Assembly (NCBI GenBank): GCA_045562755.1
Contig: JBJKVF010000005.1
Location: forward strand, 1 to 64,000
From: GCA-002708145 sp045562755
GTDB taxonomy: Bacteria > Chloroflexota > Dehalococcoidia > Lucifugimonadales > Lucifugimonadaceae
Length of the DNA stretch: 64,000 nt
Direction: 5' to 3'
Below are positions 46,986 through 56,500 of the stretch, one piece after another; position 1 is the first letter of the stretch; each line of letters starts with the position of its first letter. The notes beneath the pieces are model-generated. The model ran no database searches and had not been told where the DNA came from. It saw only the letters and a program-made list of their open reading frames with translations. Both the position numbers and the translations under genes were made by a program.

Positions 46986-48185
46986 ATGGCTAAACAAGTA
47001 TTTGATAGAAGTAAACCTCACGTTAACGTGGGAACAATAGGTCACGTTGATCATGGAAAGACCACACTAACTGCTGCAATAACAAATGTACTCGCTTCAG
47101 TTAATACCAATGTACAGGCAAAAGCGTTTGATGAAATAGATAATGCTCCTGAAGAAAAAGAGCGAGGTGTTACTATTGCAACTACTCACACAGAGTATGA
47201 AACTGAAACTAAGCATTATGCTCACGTTGATTGTCCTGGTCACGCAGATTATATTAAGAATATGATTACTGGAGCTGCACAGATGGACGGGGGAATCCTT
47301 GTAGTATCTGCTGCTGATGGACCAATGCCTCAGACATATGAACATATTCTTTTAGCTAGACAAGTGAATGTTCCAAAATTAGTAGTAGCTCTTAATAAAT
47401 CTGACACAGTTGATGATGAAGAGTTGTTAGAACTTGTTGAACTAGAAATTAGAGAATTATTAACAAAAAATGGTTTCCCTGGTGACGACATACCTGTTGT
47501 AAAAGTTAGCGCTCTTGAAGCTCTGGAAAACGCCGATGATCAAGATAATAAATGGGTTCAATCTATCCATGAGTTGATGAAGGCTGTTGATGATTATATT
47601 GAAATTCCAGATAGGCCTGTTGATCAACCTTTCTTGATGCCTGTAGAAGATGTATTCGGAATTAAAGGTAGAGGTACAGTAGTAACAGGGAGAGTTGAGA
47701 GAGGAATAGTTAAAACTGGAGATGAGATTGAAATTGTAGGTTTTGGTAATACTGTAACAACTACAGTTACCGGGGTTGAAATGTTTCATAAAACATTAGA
47801 AGAAGGTCAGCCTGGAGATGCTGTAGGTGCACTGATAAGAGGAATTGAGAGAGAGGATGTTTCAAGAGGAGCTGTTTTATCTAAACCTGGATCAATAACT
47901 CCATTCACTAAAGCTAAAGCTCAAGTATATGTTTTGACCAAAGATGAAGGTGGTAGACATACTCCTTTTTTCTCAGGATATAAGCCTCAATTCTATATCA
48001 GAACTACCGATGTAACTGGCGAACTAACTCTTGAACAAGGAGTTGAAATGGTTATGCCCGGAGATAATACTGTTATGAATATTGAATTAATGTATCCTGT
48101 AGCGTTAGAAGAAAATCTAAGATTTGCTATTCGAGAGGGTGGCAAGACTGTTGGATCAGGAGTAATAATAGAAGTACAGAAGTAA
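46986..48185 (+). CDS. tuf: Translation elongation factor Tu
   Basis: EF-Tu delivers aminoacyl-tRNA to the ribosome. It has 399 residues: G domain with GHVDHGKT at 19-26, DCPGHADYIKNMITGAAQMDG and the NKSD GTP specificity motif, then two beta-barrel domains ending in KTVGSGVIIEV. The ribosome site AGGAGA sits 12 bases before ATG. It follows Thr-Tyr-Thr tRNAs and heads rpmG-secE-nusG-rplKAJL. Confidence 0.97.
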   Translation: MAKQVFDRSKPHVNVGTIGHVDHGKTTLTAAITNVLASVNTNVQAKAFDEIDNAPEEKERGVTIATTHTEYETETKHYAHVDCPGHADYIKNMITGAAQMDGGILVVSAADGPMPQTYEHILLARQVNVPKLVVALNKSDTVDDEELLELVELEIRELLTKNGFPGDDIPVVKVSALEALENADDQDNKWVQSIHELMKAVDDYIEIPDRPVDQPFLMPVEDVFGIKGRGTVVTGRVERGIVKTGDEIEIVGFGNTVTTTVTGVEMFHKTLEEGQPGDAVGALIRGIEREDVSRGAVLSKPGSITPFTKAKAQVYVLTKDEGGRHTPFFSGYKPQFYIRTTDVTGELTLEQGVEMVMPGDNTVMNIELMYPVALEENLRFAIREGGKTVGSGVIIEVQK

Positions 48186-48218
48186 AGTACTTTAATTACT
48201 GCATAAAGAAAGTAAATT

Positions 48219-48398
48219 ATGGCAAAAAAAAGTGCTGTTAGGACTTTGGTTGAAATGATCTGTACAGATCCTAATTGTAAACCTTATAGTTATCACACAG
48301 AAAAAAACAGAAGAAATACTCCAGATAGGATTGAATTAAAAAAGTTCTGTCCTTCTCCACCTTGTAGAAAAGTGCAAGTATTTAAGGAAAAGAGGTAA
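48219..48398 (+). CDS. rpmG: Ribosomal protein L33
   Basis: This 50S protein has 59 residues. The frame from ATG 48219 reads MAKKSAVRTLVEMICTDPNC and has the zinc-type Cys set (C15, C20, C44, C49) around KKFCPSPPCRK. rpmG between tuf and secE is a common bacterial order. secE begins 3 bases after the stop. Confidence 0.92.
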   Translation: MAKKSAVRTLVEMICTDPNCKPYSYHTEKNRRNTPDRIELKKFCPSPPCRKVQVFKEKR

Positions 48399-48401
48399 GA
48401 T

Positions 48402-48644
48402 TTGGCTAGAAATACAGTCAGAGGTACCTCAGGTCCAGGAGTTTCCAAATCTTCAGGTTTTTCTCTTTTTAGATTTTTTTCAGAAGTTTTTTCGGAGTTA
48501 AGAAAAGTTTCTTGGCCTACACGTCAAGAAGCAACAAGACTTACAATACTTGTTATTGTATTATCCACATTTATAGGGATATTGTTAGGTTTAGTAGATA
48601 TGCTATTTGCTAAGCTTTTTTCAATATTTTCAGGAGGAGGATAA
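48402..48644 (+). CDS. secE: Preprotein translocase subunit SecE
   Basis: SecE clamps SecY in the protein-export channel. It has 80 residues with a single C-terminal membrane span. The conserved EVFSELRKVSWPTRQEATRL helix precedes the membrane segment. The start is TTG. It lies between rpmG and nusG. Confidence 0.93.
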   Translation: MARNTVRGTSGPGVSKSSGFSLFRFFSEVFSELRKVSWPTRQEATRLTILVIVLSTFIGILLGLVDMLFAKLFSIFSGGG

Positions 48645-48648
48645 TTTA

Positions 48649-49221
48649 ATGACCACAATTTCAAATGAAAACAATAAAATAGTTTCTGGGTGGTATATGG
48701 TCCACACTTACTCTGGCCACGAAGATCGTGTTCAACAAAATCTTGAACAAAGAATTAAGACGATGGATCTCAAAGATAAAATTTTTGACGTTGTAGTTCC
48801 CAAGGAAGAAGAAGTTCAGATTAAGCAGGGAGAAAAAAAAACTGTTGAGAAGAAAATGTACCCTGGGTATATTATTATTCATATGATTATGGATGATGAT
48901 ACTTGGTATGCAGTTAGAAATACGCCAGGAGTTACAGGCTTTATTTCTATGGTCGATGAAAATGAACAGAGACCTAAACCTGTACCTCTAGAAAAAGAAG
49001 AGGTTGATAGAATTAAAGGCAGAATGGAATCAGATGCCCCTCAAGTGAAAATTGGATTTAATGTTGGTGAAGCAGTTAGAATCAAAGACGGACCATTTTC
49101 AGACTTTATGGGTACTGTTCATGAAGTTTATCAGGATAGAGGAAAAATTAATGTTCATGTTTCATTTTTCGGACGTGAAACACCAGTTGAATTAGATTTT
49201 TTACAGGTTGAAAAATCATAA
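48649..49221 (+). CDS. nusG: Transcription termination/antitermination protein NusG
   Basis: NusG binds RNA polymerase and couples it to the ribosome or Rho. It has 190 residues: an NGN domain with WYMVHTYSGHEDRVQQNL and MYPGYIIIHM and VRNTPGVTGFI, then a KOW domain with VRIKDGPFSDFMGTV. I use ATG 48649, which has CAGGAGGAGG just upstream; the frame is open further up but lacks family sequence. Confidence 0.95.
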   Translation: MTTISNENNKIVSGWYMVHTYSGHEDRVQQNLEQRIKTMDLKDKIFDVVVPKEEEVQIKQGEKKTVEKKMYPGYIIIHMIMDDDTWYAVRNTPGVTGFISMVDENEQRPKPVPLEKEEVDRIKGRMESDAPQVKIGFNVGEAVRIKDGPFSDFMGTVHEVYQDRGKINVHVSFFGRETPVELDFLQVEKS

Positions 49222-49247
49222 ATTTTATTAAAAGAAAAGGATAGATT

Positions 49248-49673
49248 TTGGCAAAAAAAGTTCAAACAATAATTAAATTACAACTCCCAGCTGGTGGAGC
49301 TACTCCTGCTCCTCCTGTTGGTCCAGCCTTAGGTCAGCATGGTGTAAACATCATGCAGTTTGTGAAGGAATATAATGAAAAGTCAGCATCACTTGCAGGA
49401 AATATTGTTCCTGTTGAATTAACTGTATATGTTGATAAATCTTTTACAATTGAGTTAAAAACTCCTCCAGCATCTGACATGATTAAAAAAGCCTCGGGTA
49501 TTGAGAGCGGATCAGGAACAGCTGGTTTAGAGATTGCAGGAACCATAAAAAGAGATAAAATTAAAGAGATTGCTGAGACAAAAATGCCAGACCTGAACGC
49601 AGATAACATTGAATCTGCAATGAAAATTATAGAAGGTAGCGCAAGAAGTATGGGTATCCAAGTAGTAGATTAA
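49248..49673 (+). CDS. rplK: Ribosomal protein L11
   Basis: L11 binds the GTPase-associated centre of 23S rRNA. It has 141 residues. LQLPAGGATPAPPVGPALGQ is the conserved N-terminal segment, and the C-terminal RNA-binding part has DLNADNIESAMKIIEGSARSMG. TTG start. Confidence 0.96.
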   Translation: MAKKVQTIIKLQLPAGGATPAPPVGPALGQHGVNIMQFVKEYNEKSASLAGNIVPVELTVYVDKSFTIELKTPPASDMIKKASGIESGSGTAGLEIAGTIKRDKIKEIAETKMPDLNADNIESAMKIIEGSARSMGIQVVD

Positions 49674-49688
49674 TTTAGGAGTGATAAT

Positions 49689-50405
49689 ATGGCAAAACAA
49701 AGTAAAAGATATATTGAAATAAGTAAAGAAATTAAATCAACAGAATATAATCCAGATGAAGCAGTAAATTTGGCAAAGGAACTTTCAAAGGTTAAGTTTG
49801 ATGAGGCGGTAGAGTTGCATATATCTACTAATGCTGATCCGAAACAAGCAGATCAAAATTTAAGAGAGGTTGCAGAATTACCTCATGGAACGGGAAAAGA
49901 TGTTAGAGTTCTTGTTTTTGTTCAAGGTGATGATGCGAGAATTGCAAAAGAGGCAGGAGCAGATTATATTTCTGATGATGAATTAGTAAAAAAAATAGAA
50001 GATGGATGGGCGGATTTTGATGTTGCTATAGCTACTCCAGATCAGATGCCTAAGATAGGTAAGTTAGGTAGATATCTTGGAAGAAAAGGCTTAATGCCTA
50101 ATCCTAGAACAGGAACAGTAGTTCAGCCAGAGAATATTACGAGTGCAATTGATAGCGCAAAAAAAGGCAGAGCAGAAATCAAATTGGATAAAGGTGCAAA
50201 TATTCATGTGAGAATAGGGACTGTTAAGTTTGAATCTACACAGCTGTTAGATAATCTATCTAGCGTTTATTCAACAATAATGAGAGCTAGACCTGACAGC
50301 ATAAAAGGATCATTAGTAAAAAATGTTTCAATGTGTACTACTATGGGACCTTCTATAAAATTAAGTCAAACAGAGCTTGAAAAATTAGCTAGTGGCAGTA
50401 AATAA
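49689..50405 (+). CDS. rplA: Ribosomal protein L1
   Basis: L1 forms the L1 stalk and often represses its own operon. It has 238 residues. The signature GKLGRYLGRKGLMPNPRTGTV is at residues 119-139. It pairs with rplK upstream by a 15-base gap. Confidence 0.96.
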   Translation: MAKQSKRYIEISKEIKSTEYNPDEAVNLAKELSKVKFDEAVELHISTNADPKQADQNLREVAELPHGTGKDVRVLVFVQGDDARIAKEAGADYISDDELVKKIEDGWADFDVAIATPDQMPKIGKLGRYLGRKGLMPNPRTGTVVQPENITSAIDSAKKGRAEIKLDKGANIHVRIGTVKFESTQLLDNLSSVYSTIMRARPDSIKGSLVKNVSMCTTMGPSIKLSQTELEKLASGSK

Positions 50406-50454
50406 GTTTTCTATTTTTGTGAAAAAGATATATAATTAGTTTATAACTTAATAT

Positions 50455-50559
50455 AGTAACCACAGACAGATGGTCTAAAAGATAATGTCAAAAGACACCA
50501 TCCGAGGTTGAAAATTTTTTTTTTGAAACCCCAGGAACTTTTGTCTTGGGTTTTTTTTT
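50455..50559 (+). promoter_or_regulatory. L10 leader with rho-independent attenuator
   Basis: Between rplA and rplJ a structured leader is visible: GGTCTAAAAGATAATGTC with AAAAGACACC forms an arm expected of the L10-L12 binding leader. It is followed by a hairpin AAACCC...GGGTTT (50526-50553) with a T run of nine, an attenuator. L10 binding in this position controls rplJL in many bacteria. Confidence 0.8.
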
Positions 50560-50569
50560 GGGAGAATTT

Positions 50570-51103
50570 ATGCCAACAGAAAAAGGAAAAGCTTTAGTAT
50601 CTGAAATGTCTGATATTTTTTCTAATTCTTCATTGATTATTGCAGCAGAATATAGAGGTATCGATGTTACTCAAATGACAGCTTTGCGGCAACAATTAAG
50701 AACGAAGGGTGCAAGATTTAAGGTGATAAAAAATACTTTTGCTAGACTTGCAGCTGATGAATCAGGTAAATCTTCTTTGAAAGAAGTTATGAACGGACCT
50801 ATAGGCTTCGTTGTTTCAGATTCTGATCCAGCCGAAGCTACAAAGGTATTGGTTAAGTATGCTACAGAAAATGATCTACCTATAAATATTATCGGTGGAA
50901 TGTTAGATGAAGATATGCTTGATCAATCTAAAATTAAAAGTTTAGCAACATTGCCTTCTAAAGAAGAATTATTATCTAAAATGATGGGTTCAATGAAAAG
51001 TCCTATCACGGGAATTGTTATGGTAATGAATGGGCCAGTTAGAAGCTTAGCGAATGTTTTGCAGAGACATGTGGAGAATAACCAAGAAAATTCTGCGGCT
51101 TAG
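50570..51103 (+). CDS. rplJ: Ribosomal protein L10
   Basis: L10 anchors the L7/L12 stalk. It has 177 residues with the N-terminal RNA-binding part (AEYRGIDVTQMTALRQQLR, KVIKNTFARLA) and a C-terminal helix for L12 dimers. The true start is ATG 50570 after GGGAGAA; the frame is open upstream but through the attenuator. rplL follows. Confidence 0.95.
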   Translation: MPTEKGKALVSEMSDIFSNSSLIIAAEYRGIDVTQMTALRQQLRTKGARFKVIKNTFARLAADESGKSSLKEVMNGPIGFVVSDSDPAEATKVLVKYATENDLPINIIGGMLDEDMLDQSKIKSLATLPSKEELLSKMMGSMKSPITGIVMVMNGPVRSLANVLQRHVENNQENSAA

Positions 51104-51135
51104 AAAAATAATATTAAATATAAGGAAGTAAAATT

Positions 51136-51522
51136 ATGGCTATAAGTAAAGAAGATTTAATAGAAGAAATCAAAAATATGTCAGTACTAGATCTAGCAGA
51201 CGTAGTTAAGGCATTAGAGGAAGAATTTGGTGTTAGTGCTGCAGCTCCTGTTGCTGTTGCTGCTGCTCCAGCAGCATCCGGTGGAGGAGATTCTGCACCT
51301 GCAGAGGAAAAAGATGCATTTGATGTAATTCTGAAAGAAGTAGGAGCTAATAAAATAGCAGTAATTAAGGCTGTTAGAGAAGTAACTCCACTCGGATTAA
51401 AAGAAGCTAAAGATTTAGTTGAGGCAGCTCCTAAGCCAGTATTAGAAGCGGCTTCAAAAGAAGATTCAGATTCAGCAAAAGAAAAATTAGAGGCAGCTGG
51501 CGCTACTGTAGAACTATCGTAA
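51136..51522 (+). CDS. rplL: Ribosomal protein L7/L12
   Basis: This is the flexible stalk protein that recruits translation factors. It has 128 residues: an N-terminal helical dimer domain, an Ala/Gly/Pro-rich hinge (about 38-55), and a C-terminal domain with FDVILKEVGANKIAVIKAVR and GLKEAKDLVEAAPK. It closes the operon, followed by a strong hairpin. Confidence 0.96.
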   Translation: MAISKEDLIEEIKNMSVLDLADVVKALEEEFGVSAAAPVAVAAAPAASGGGDSAPAEEKDAFDVILKEVGANKIAVIKAVREVTPLGLKEAKDLVEAAPKPVLEAASKEDSDSAKEKLEAAGATVELS

Positions 51523-51540
51523 GTTAAATCTTAAGACAAT

Positions 51541-51584
51541 ATCAATCAAAAAGATCATAAATAAATATGATCTTTTTGATTGAT
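51541..51584. terminator. Long hairpin terminator after rplL, possibly bidirectional
   Basis: ATCAATCAAAAAGATCATA, five bases, then ATATGATCTTTTTGATTGAT: a near-perfect 19-base stem. It lies between convergent rplL and the SDR gene and can serve both strands. A-rich on one side and T-rich on the other. Confidence 0.85.
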
Positions 51585-51586
51585 AT

Positions 51587-52363
51587 CTAAAACAAGTTAT
51601 GAGATTGCCCACCATCAATATTTATACATGCCCCAGTAATAAGATCAGCTTGCATCGAAGATAGAAAACAAACAGCAGCACCAATAGGCTGAGGCCAACC
51701 AAATTTACCCATTGGTAAATTTCTTTCGATAAATTCATTAACTGTATCTTGTGAATTATTATTAATAAACCTTTCCCAAGATCCTCCTGGAAAAAGTATA
51801 GATCCTGGAGCAATAGAATTAACTGTTACGCCATCTTTAGCTATAGTCATAGCAAGATGTTTTGTTGAGGCTATCATTGCAGCTTTTGCAGTCATATAAG
51901 GTGCTGTTCCTCCAAATTCTCTCCCATAAATAGATGATATATTTATGACTCTACCCCACTTTTTTTCTTGCATTTCAGGAACGAGCAATTTCATTAAGCT
52001 TACTGCTGACCAAAGATTTGCATCCATAACTTTTTGAAAATCTTCGATTTTAGAGTTTAATAAATCAGATGTACCCAAACTACCTCCAACATTATTAACA
52101 AGGATATCTATTTTACCTACATCAGAATGGATTTTATGAATTAAATTATCCAATTCATCGATTTTACTGATATCACATTGATAAGAGCTAACATTTACTC
52201 CTAAATGTTTAATTTCACTTTCAGTACTCTCAAGTTGCTCTAAGCCTCTAGCACAAAGAACTATGTTTACGCCTTCTTTTGCTAATGCGATAGCAGACTC
52301 TCTACCCAGTCCTTTACTACTTCCGGTTATTAATGCATTTTTATTTTTTATACCAAGATCCAT
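51587..52363 (-). CDS. SDR family oxidoreductase
   Basis: The protein has 258 residues of the classical short-chain dehydrogenase fold. The cofactor site TGSSKGLGRESA (about 12-23), NNVGG, and active-site Ser in NISSIYG with YMTAK (Y-x3-K) are visible. It resembles FabG-like 3-oxoacyl reductases but the substrate cannot be told. The ATG has GAGGAAATT upstream. A small zinc-finger gene is upstream on the same strand. Confidence 0.8.
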   Translation of the reverse strand: MDLGIKNKNALITGSSKGLGRESAIALAKEGVNIVLCARGLEQLESTESEIKHLGVNVSSYQCDISKIDELDNLIHKIHSDVGKIDILVNNVGGSLGTSDLLNSKIEDFQKVMDANLWSAVSLMKLLVPEMQEKKWGRVINISSIYGREFGGTAPYMTAKAAMIASTKHLAMTIAKDGVTVNSIAPGSILFPGGSWERFINNNSQDTVNEFIERNLPMGKFGWPQPIGAAVCFLSSMQADLITGACINIDGGQSHNLF

Positions 52364-52409
52364 AATTTCCTCATATAAACTTATTTAAATATTTGATGAT
52401 TAGATAATT

Positions 52410-52622
52410 TTATTCTTCGGGTGATTTTGTACCATACCAGGATGAATATTCAAAAGAGTTTTCAAATTCCTTTTCTATTCCACATTTTTTACATTTTCCA
52501 ATGCTTAGCTTTCCATTTGGGGGTTCGATCACCCAATGACATGGCCCACCCTTTTTACATACGATAGGTTTTTTCTCAATAGTTTCTCCATCTTCGGGTT
52601 TTTTTGATGGTGTCCTGCTCAT
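52410..52622 (-). CDS. Small zinc-ribbon-like protein
   Basis: The protein has 70 residues. Cys are C22, C28, C43 and C46, with GGPCHWVIEPPNGKLSIGKC and CKKCGIEKEFENSFEY. The HWVI-x-P-x-G and CxxCG elements appear in short proteins of unknown function from related bacteria, from memory. A zinc ribbon with an aromatic tail is likely. It is 46 bases before the SDR gene. Confidence 0.65.
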   Translation of the reverse strand: MSRTPSKKPEDGETIEKKPIVCKKGGPCHWVIEPPNGKLSIGKCKKCGIEKEFENSFEYSSWYGTKSPEE

Positions 52623-52851
52623 TAATCACTTCCTAAATAATCTGAAAATTTCACTAAAAATAATTGTATCCTAAATATAAATAAATTGTTTAATTTCATA
52701 TCAAATAAAGCTTGGTTTATGAGGGAAGTCTCTTTATTAATATCATAAGAATAATCTAACTAATAACTCTATCTTATTTGCTTCAATAATCATAAATATC
52801 TTCATAATATAATGATAAAATTAACTTATATAATACAAATTAGGACATCAA

Positions 52852-53556
52852 ATGGATACTATAATATCTGCAAAAAAAGTTGGTAAAATTTATAAATCAA
52901 ATGATTTATCTGTTCATGCATTAAACTCTGTTTCTTTTAAGGTAAACAAGGGGGAAATGGTTGCGGTAATGGGACCAAGTGGTTCTGGTAAAACTACTCT
53001 GCTTAACTGTGTATCTGGATTAGATAGCATAGATTCGGGCGAAATAAAAATAGCCGATCGCTCATTAACAGAATTAAGTGATAATGAATTAAGTGATTAT
53101 AGAGCTAAGGCAATGGGATTTGTTTTTCAATCATATAATTTACTTCCAGTACTTAATGCTGTTGAAAATGTAGAATTACCATTAATTCTTGCGGGAGTTT
53201 CTCAAAAGAAAGCTACTAGTAAAGCTTTAGAAAAACTTGATCTTGTTGGCTTGGCTGATAGAGCAAAACATCTTCCGACAGAATTATCGGGTGGGCAACA
53301 ACAAAGAGTTGCAATAGCTAGAGCTCTTTCTAATGATCCAGCAATTGTATGGGCAGATGAACCTACAGGAAATTTAGATTCATCTAATGCATCTGAAATC
53401 ATCAAATTATTAGTTGAATTGAATAAAAAAGATAAACAAACATTCGTGCTTGTGACCCACTCTGAAGAAATTGGTAGTATGACTAACAGAATTATACGTA
53501 TGAGTGACGGTAAAATTATTGATGATGGAATAAAAAAAATAAGAAGGAAAAAATAA
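52852..53556 (+). CDS. MacB/LolD-type ABC transporter ATP-binding protein
   Basis: The protein has 234 residues. Walker A is GPSGSGKTT, the signature is LSGGQQQRVAIARAL, and Walker B is WADEPTGNLDS. The FQSYNLLPVLNAVENVELP segment and the size place it with LolD/MacB ATPases, which power FtsX-type permeases. The next gene is such a permease, starting immediately after its stop. Confidence 0.92.
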   Translation: MDTIISAKKVGKIYKSNDLSVHALNSVSFKVNKGEMVAVMGPSGSGKTTLLNCVSGLDSIDSGEIKIADRSLTELSDNELSDYRAKAMGFVFQSYNLLPVLNAVENVELPLILAGVSQKKATSKALEKLDLVGLADRAKHLPTELSGGQQQRVAIARALSNDPAIVWADEPTGNLDSSNASEIIKLLVELNKKDKQTFVLVTHSEEIGSMTNRIIRMSDGKIIDDGIKKIRRKK

Positions 53557-56500
53557 TTGGAAACATTATTTGGATTAGAAACAGATCTTATTTCTAGATA
53601 CTTATTATTCCTTACTATTTTATTAGTTATTGTAGTTGTTTTACTATCATTGAGGAATAAAATCTTACTAAAAATTTCTCTCAGAAATATTCCAAGAAGA
53701 AAAGCTCAATCAGTCCTTATAATCTTTGGCTTGATGTTAAGTTCTACAATAATAATGTCAGCCTTAGCAATAGGTGATTCAGTATCATGGTCTATAAAAA
53801 ATACTGTCATGGGAGGGCTAGGAGAAGTTGATATAGCAATAATTGATTCTGATATAGAAAAAGGCTATATAAGCGATGAAGAACTAAAAATTATAACCGA
53901 CAATGTTAAAAATAATCCAAATCTTGATGGAGTTTTTCCTGCAATAAGATATACATCCCCACTAATGGGAGAAAAATCTGAACAGACAGTATCTAATTCA
54001 GCAATTGTTGGCTTTGATGTTAGCAATACATATGGTTTTTTTTCAAGTCAGTCTATAAAAAGTATAGAAGGTGAATTTCTTGATATTGATGATCTCACAA
54101 TACAAAATAATGAAACTATAATAAACAGATATTTATCTGATGCGATTGATGCAAGTATAGGTGACAACATTCTTCTAATTAAACCTGGCGATAAAAAAAT
54201 TCTTAAAGTTGTAAATATTGTTGAATCAAAGGGCCTGGCAGGTGGAAATGAAGGATCTCCAGCCTCAGCATTGATCAATTATGAAGTTGTAAAAGATTTT
54301 ACAGGTTTAGAGGGATATAATTATGTCGGTGTTTCTCTGAATGGTGGATTAGAAATTGATAGAGAATTATCGAAAGAATTATCAGAAAATATTCAGCTAC
54401 TTTTTATCAATGATGAAATAACAAGCGAAATATTTTTTGCTCTTAAATCTCCTGAGGTTTTCCAAGCTCTTAAGCTTCAAATTGAAAATTTATCCAATAC
54501 TAATGAAGAAAATAATATTATAAATTCTCAGAATTCAAAAGAAGTGATTGATAGTTTAATATTAGAGCTAGAAAAGGATCAACCATCAGATGAATTCAAA
54601 AATATCATTAAGGAAGGTATAAACCAAGCGATAATTGGTGGAATTATAGACGGTTTAGGAGATCCTGAGTTATCTAACTCATTTGGACCTGCTGTATCTC
54701 AAATAGTAGATTTAAATGTCAGGCCCATAAAGGATGATCTATTAACTTTTGGAGACTTATTAGCATCGGCTATAACTTTATTTTTTAGTATATTAGGTTC
54801 ATTTTCAATTATAGTTGGCTTGTTACTTATATTTTTGGTTTTTGTTATGCTTGCCGCCTCTAGACAAACAGAAATGGGAATAATAAGAGCAGTGGGTACA
54901 AAAAGAAGAAATTTGATTGAGATGTTCACATATGAAGGCCTTGTTTATTCTGTAGGAGCAGCATTAGTGGGAACTTTACTTGGAATTGTAGTAAGTTTTC
55001 TTTTATTCCAACTTTTTATACAGGGTGTTGGTACTGATGATAGATTTTCTTTTGCTTATAACGTAAGCTTAAAATCAATAAATATTGCATTTTGTGCTGG
55101 ATTAATATTAACAGCAATTACAGTGATATTTAGTTCATTTAGAGTTAGTAGATTAAATATTGTTGTGGCAATTAGAGGATTACCACAGGAGTTTGTAGTA
55201 GAAAAAATCAAGTCTTATAAGGAAAAATTTTATGAATTATTATTTTCTCTTCTTGGGCCAATAGGTATTCTCTATCTGATTCTTTCTAGTAAAAAAAATA
55301 GGAAAAGTAATATTTTTGTTTTTCTTCGATGGGGAATTCCTATTTTAGTACTTCTAACATTAGATATTAGTAGAGGAAATTCAAATTTTGCACTTCCCTT
55401 TATTATTTGGATGTTTATGTTTTATATAAAACTTTACCAAATTCTAGCTCCAACAATAATAACTGGCATACCTCTATTATTAATTGGCTCTTTTATGGCA
55501 ATATATGGACTAAATCCAGATTCAGATTTTGGTAATGAACAATCTCAAAGTTCAGCATTCTTATGGACGTTTGGAGTTACGCTGATATTTATTGGCTTTG
55601 GATTACTTATTCAAAAATTACTAAATTTATCTAAACTCAGAAAAGATTTTCAAAAAAGAATTTCTATGTCTTTCATTGGTATATCAATGTTGATTTTTTG
55701 GAGTTTACCCTTTGATGCACTAGAAGGATTCACAGGTAAGCTAGATGGAGATATTGAGATGTTTATTTTATCTGGAGTCTGTTTAGTTACTGCTGCTGTT
55801 TGGCTAATTATGTATAACCCAGAAATAATTATACGTTTATTATCAGTATTCTCCTATAGATCGGGTAATTTAAAATCAGTTGTTAAGATGTCTATTGCTT
55901 ATCCTATGTCAGCCAGATTTAGAACAGGATTGACATTAGCGATGTTCTCATTAGTTATTTTTACTCTGATGGTTTTTGCAATAATCATAAACATAAGTGA
56001 TAGAGTCGAGGAAGAACCAGATACTGTATCTGGTGGATTTGATATAAGAGCATCTATTTCTGAGCCTATAATCAATAATAATATTAGAGATTTCATTGAT
56101 TCCAACGATAGGTTAAGTATTAATGATTTTTCCATTGTTTCTTCTCAAGCATACTTTCCAGCTAGAGCAAAGACTAGTGATGGTATTTTACAAGAAGCCT
56201 TTGTTATTTCCTCTGATAATGAATGGTTAATCAATAATAAATATGAATTAACCCATTGGGATAATAAATATGGTCAAACTTCAGATGAAGTATGGCAATC
56301 TGTAGCAAATAACTCAGAACTGGTTATTGTTGGAGCAAATGTGCTGAGTGGAGGATCTTTTGGATTTCAAGATGATCAAGCCTTCACAATAACCAATATT
56401 GATCCAAACGAAACAGGTCAAATCGAGGCAATTGATATAACTATTGCACCTCCATCTGGAGTTAAAACAAACCTTACTAATACCAATAAAAAAGTAATCG

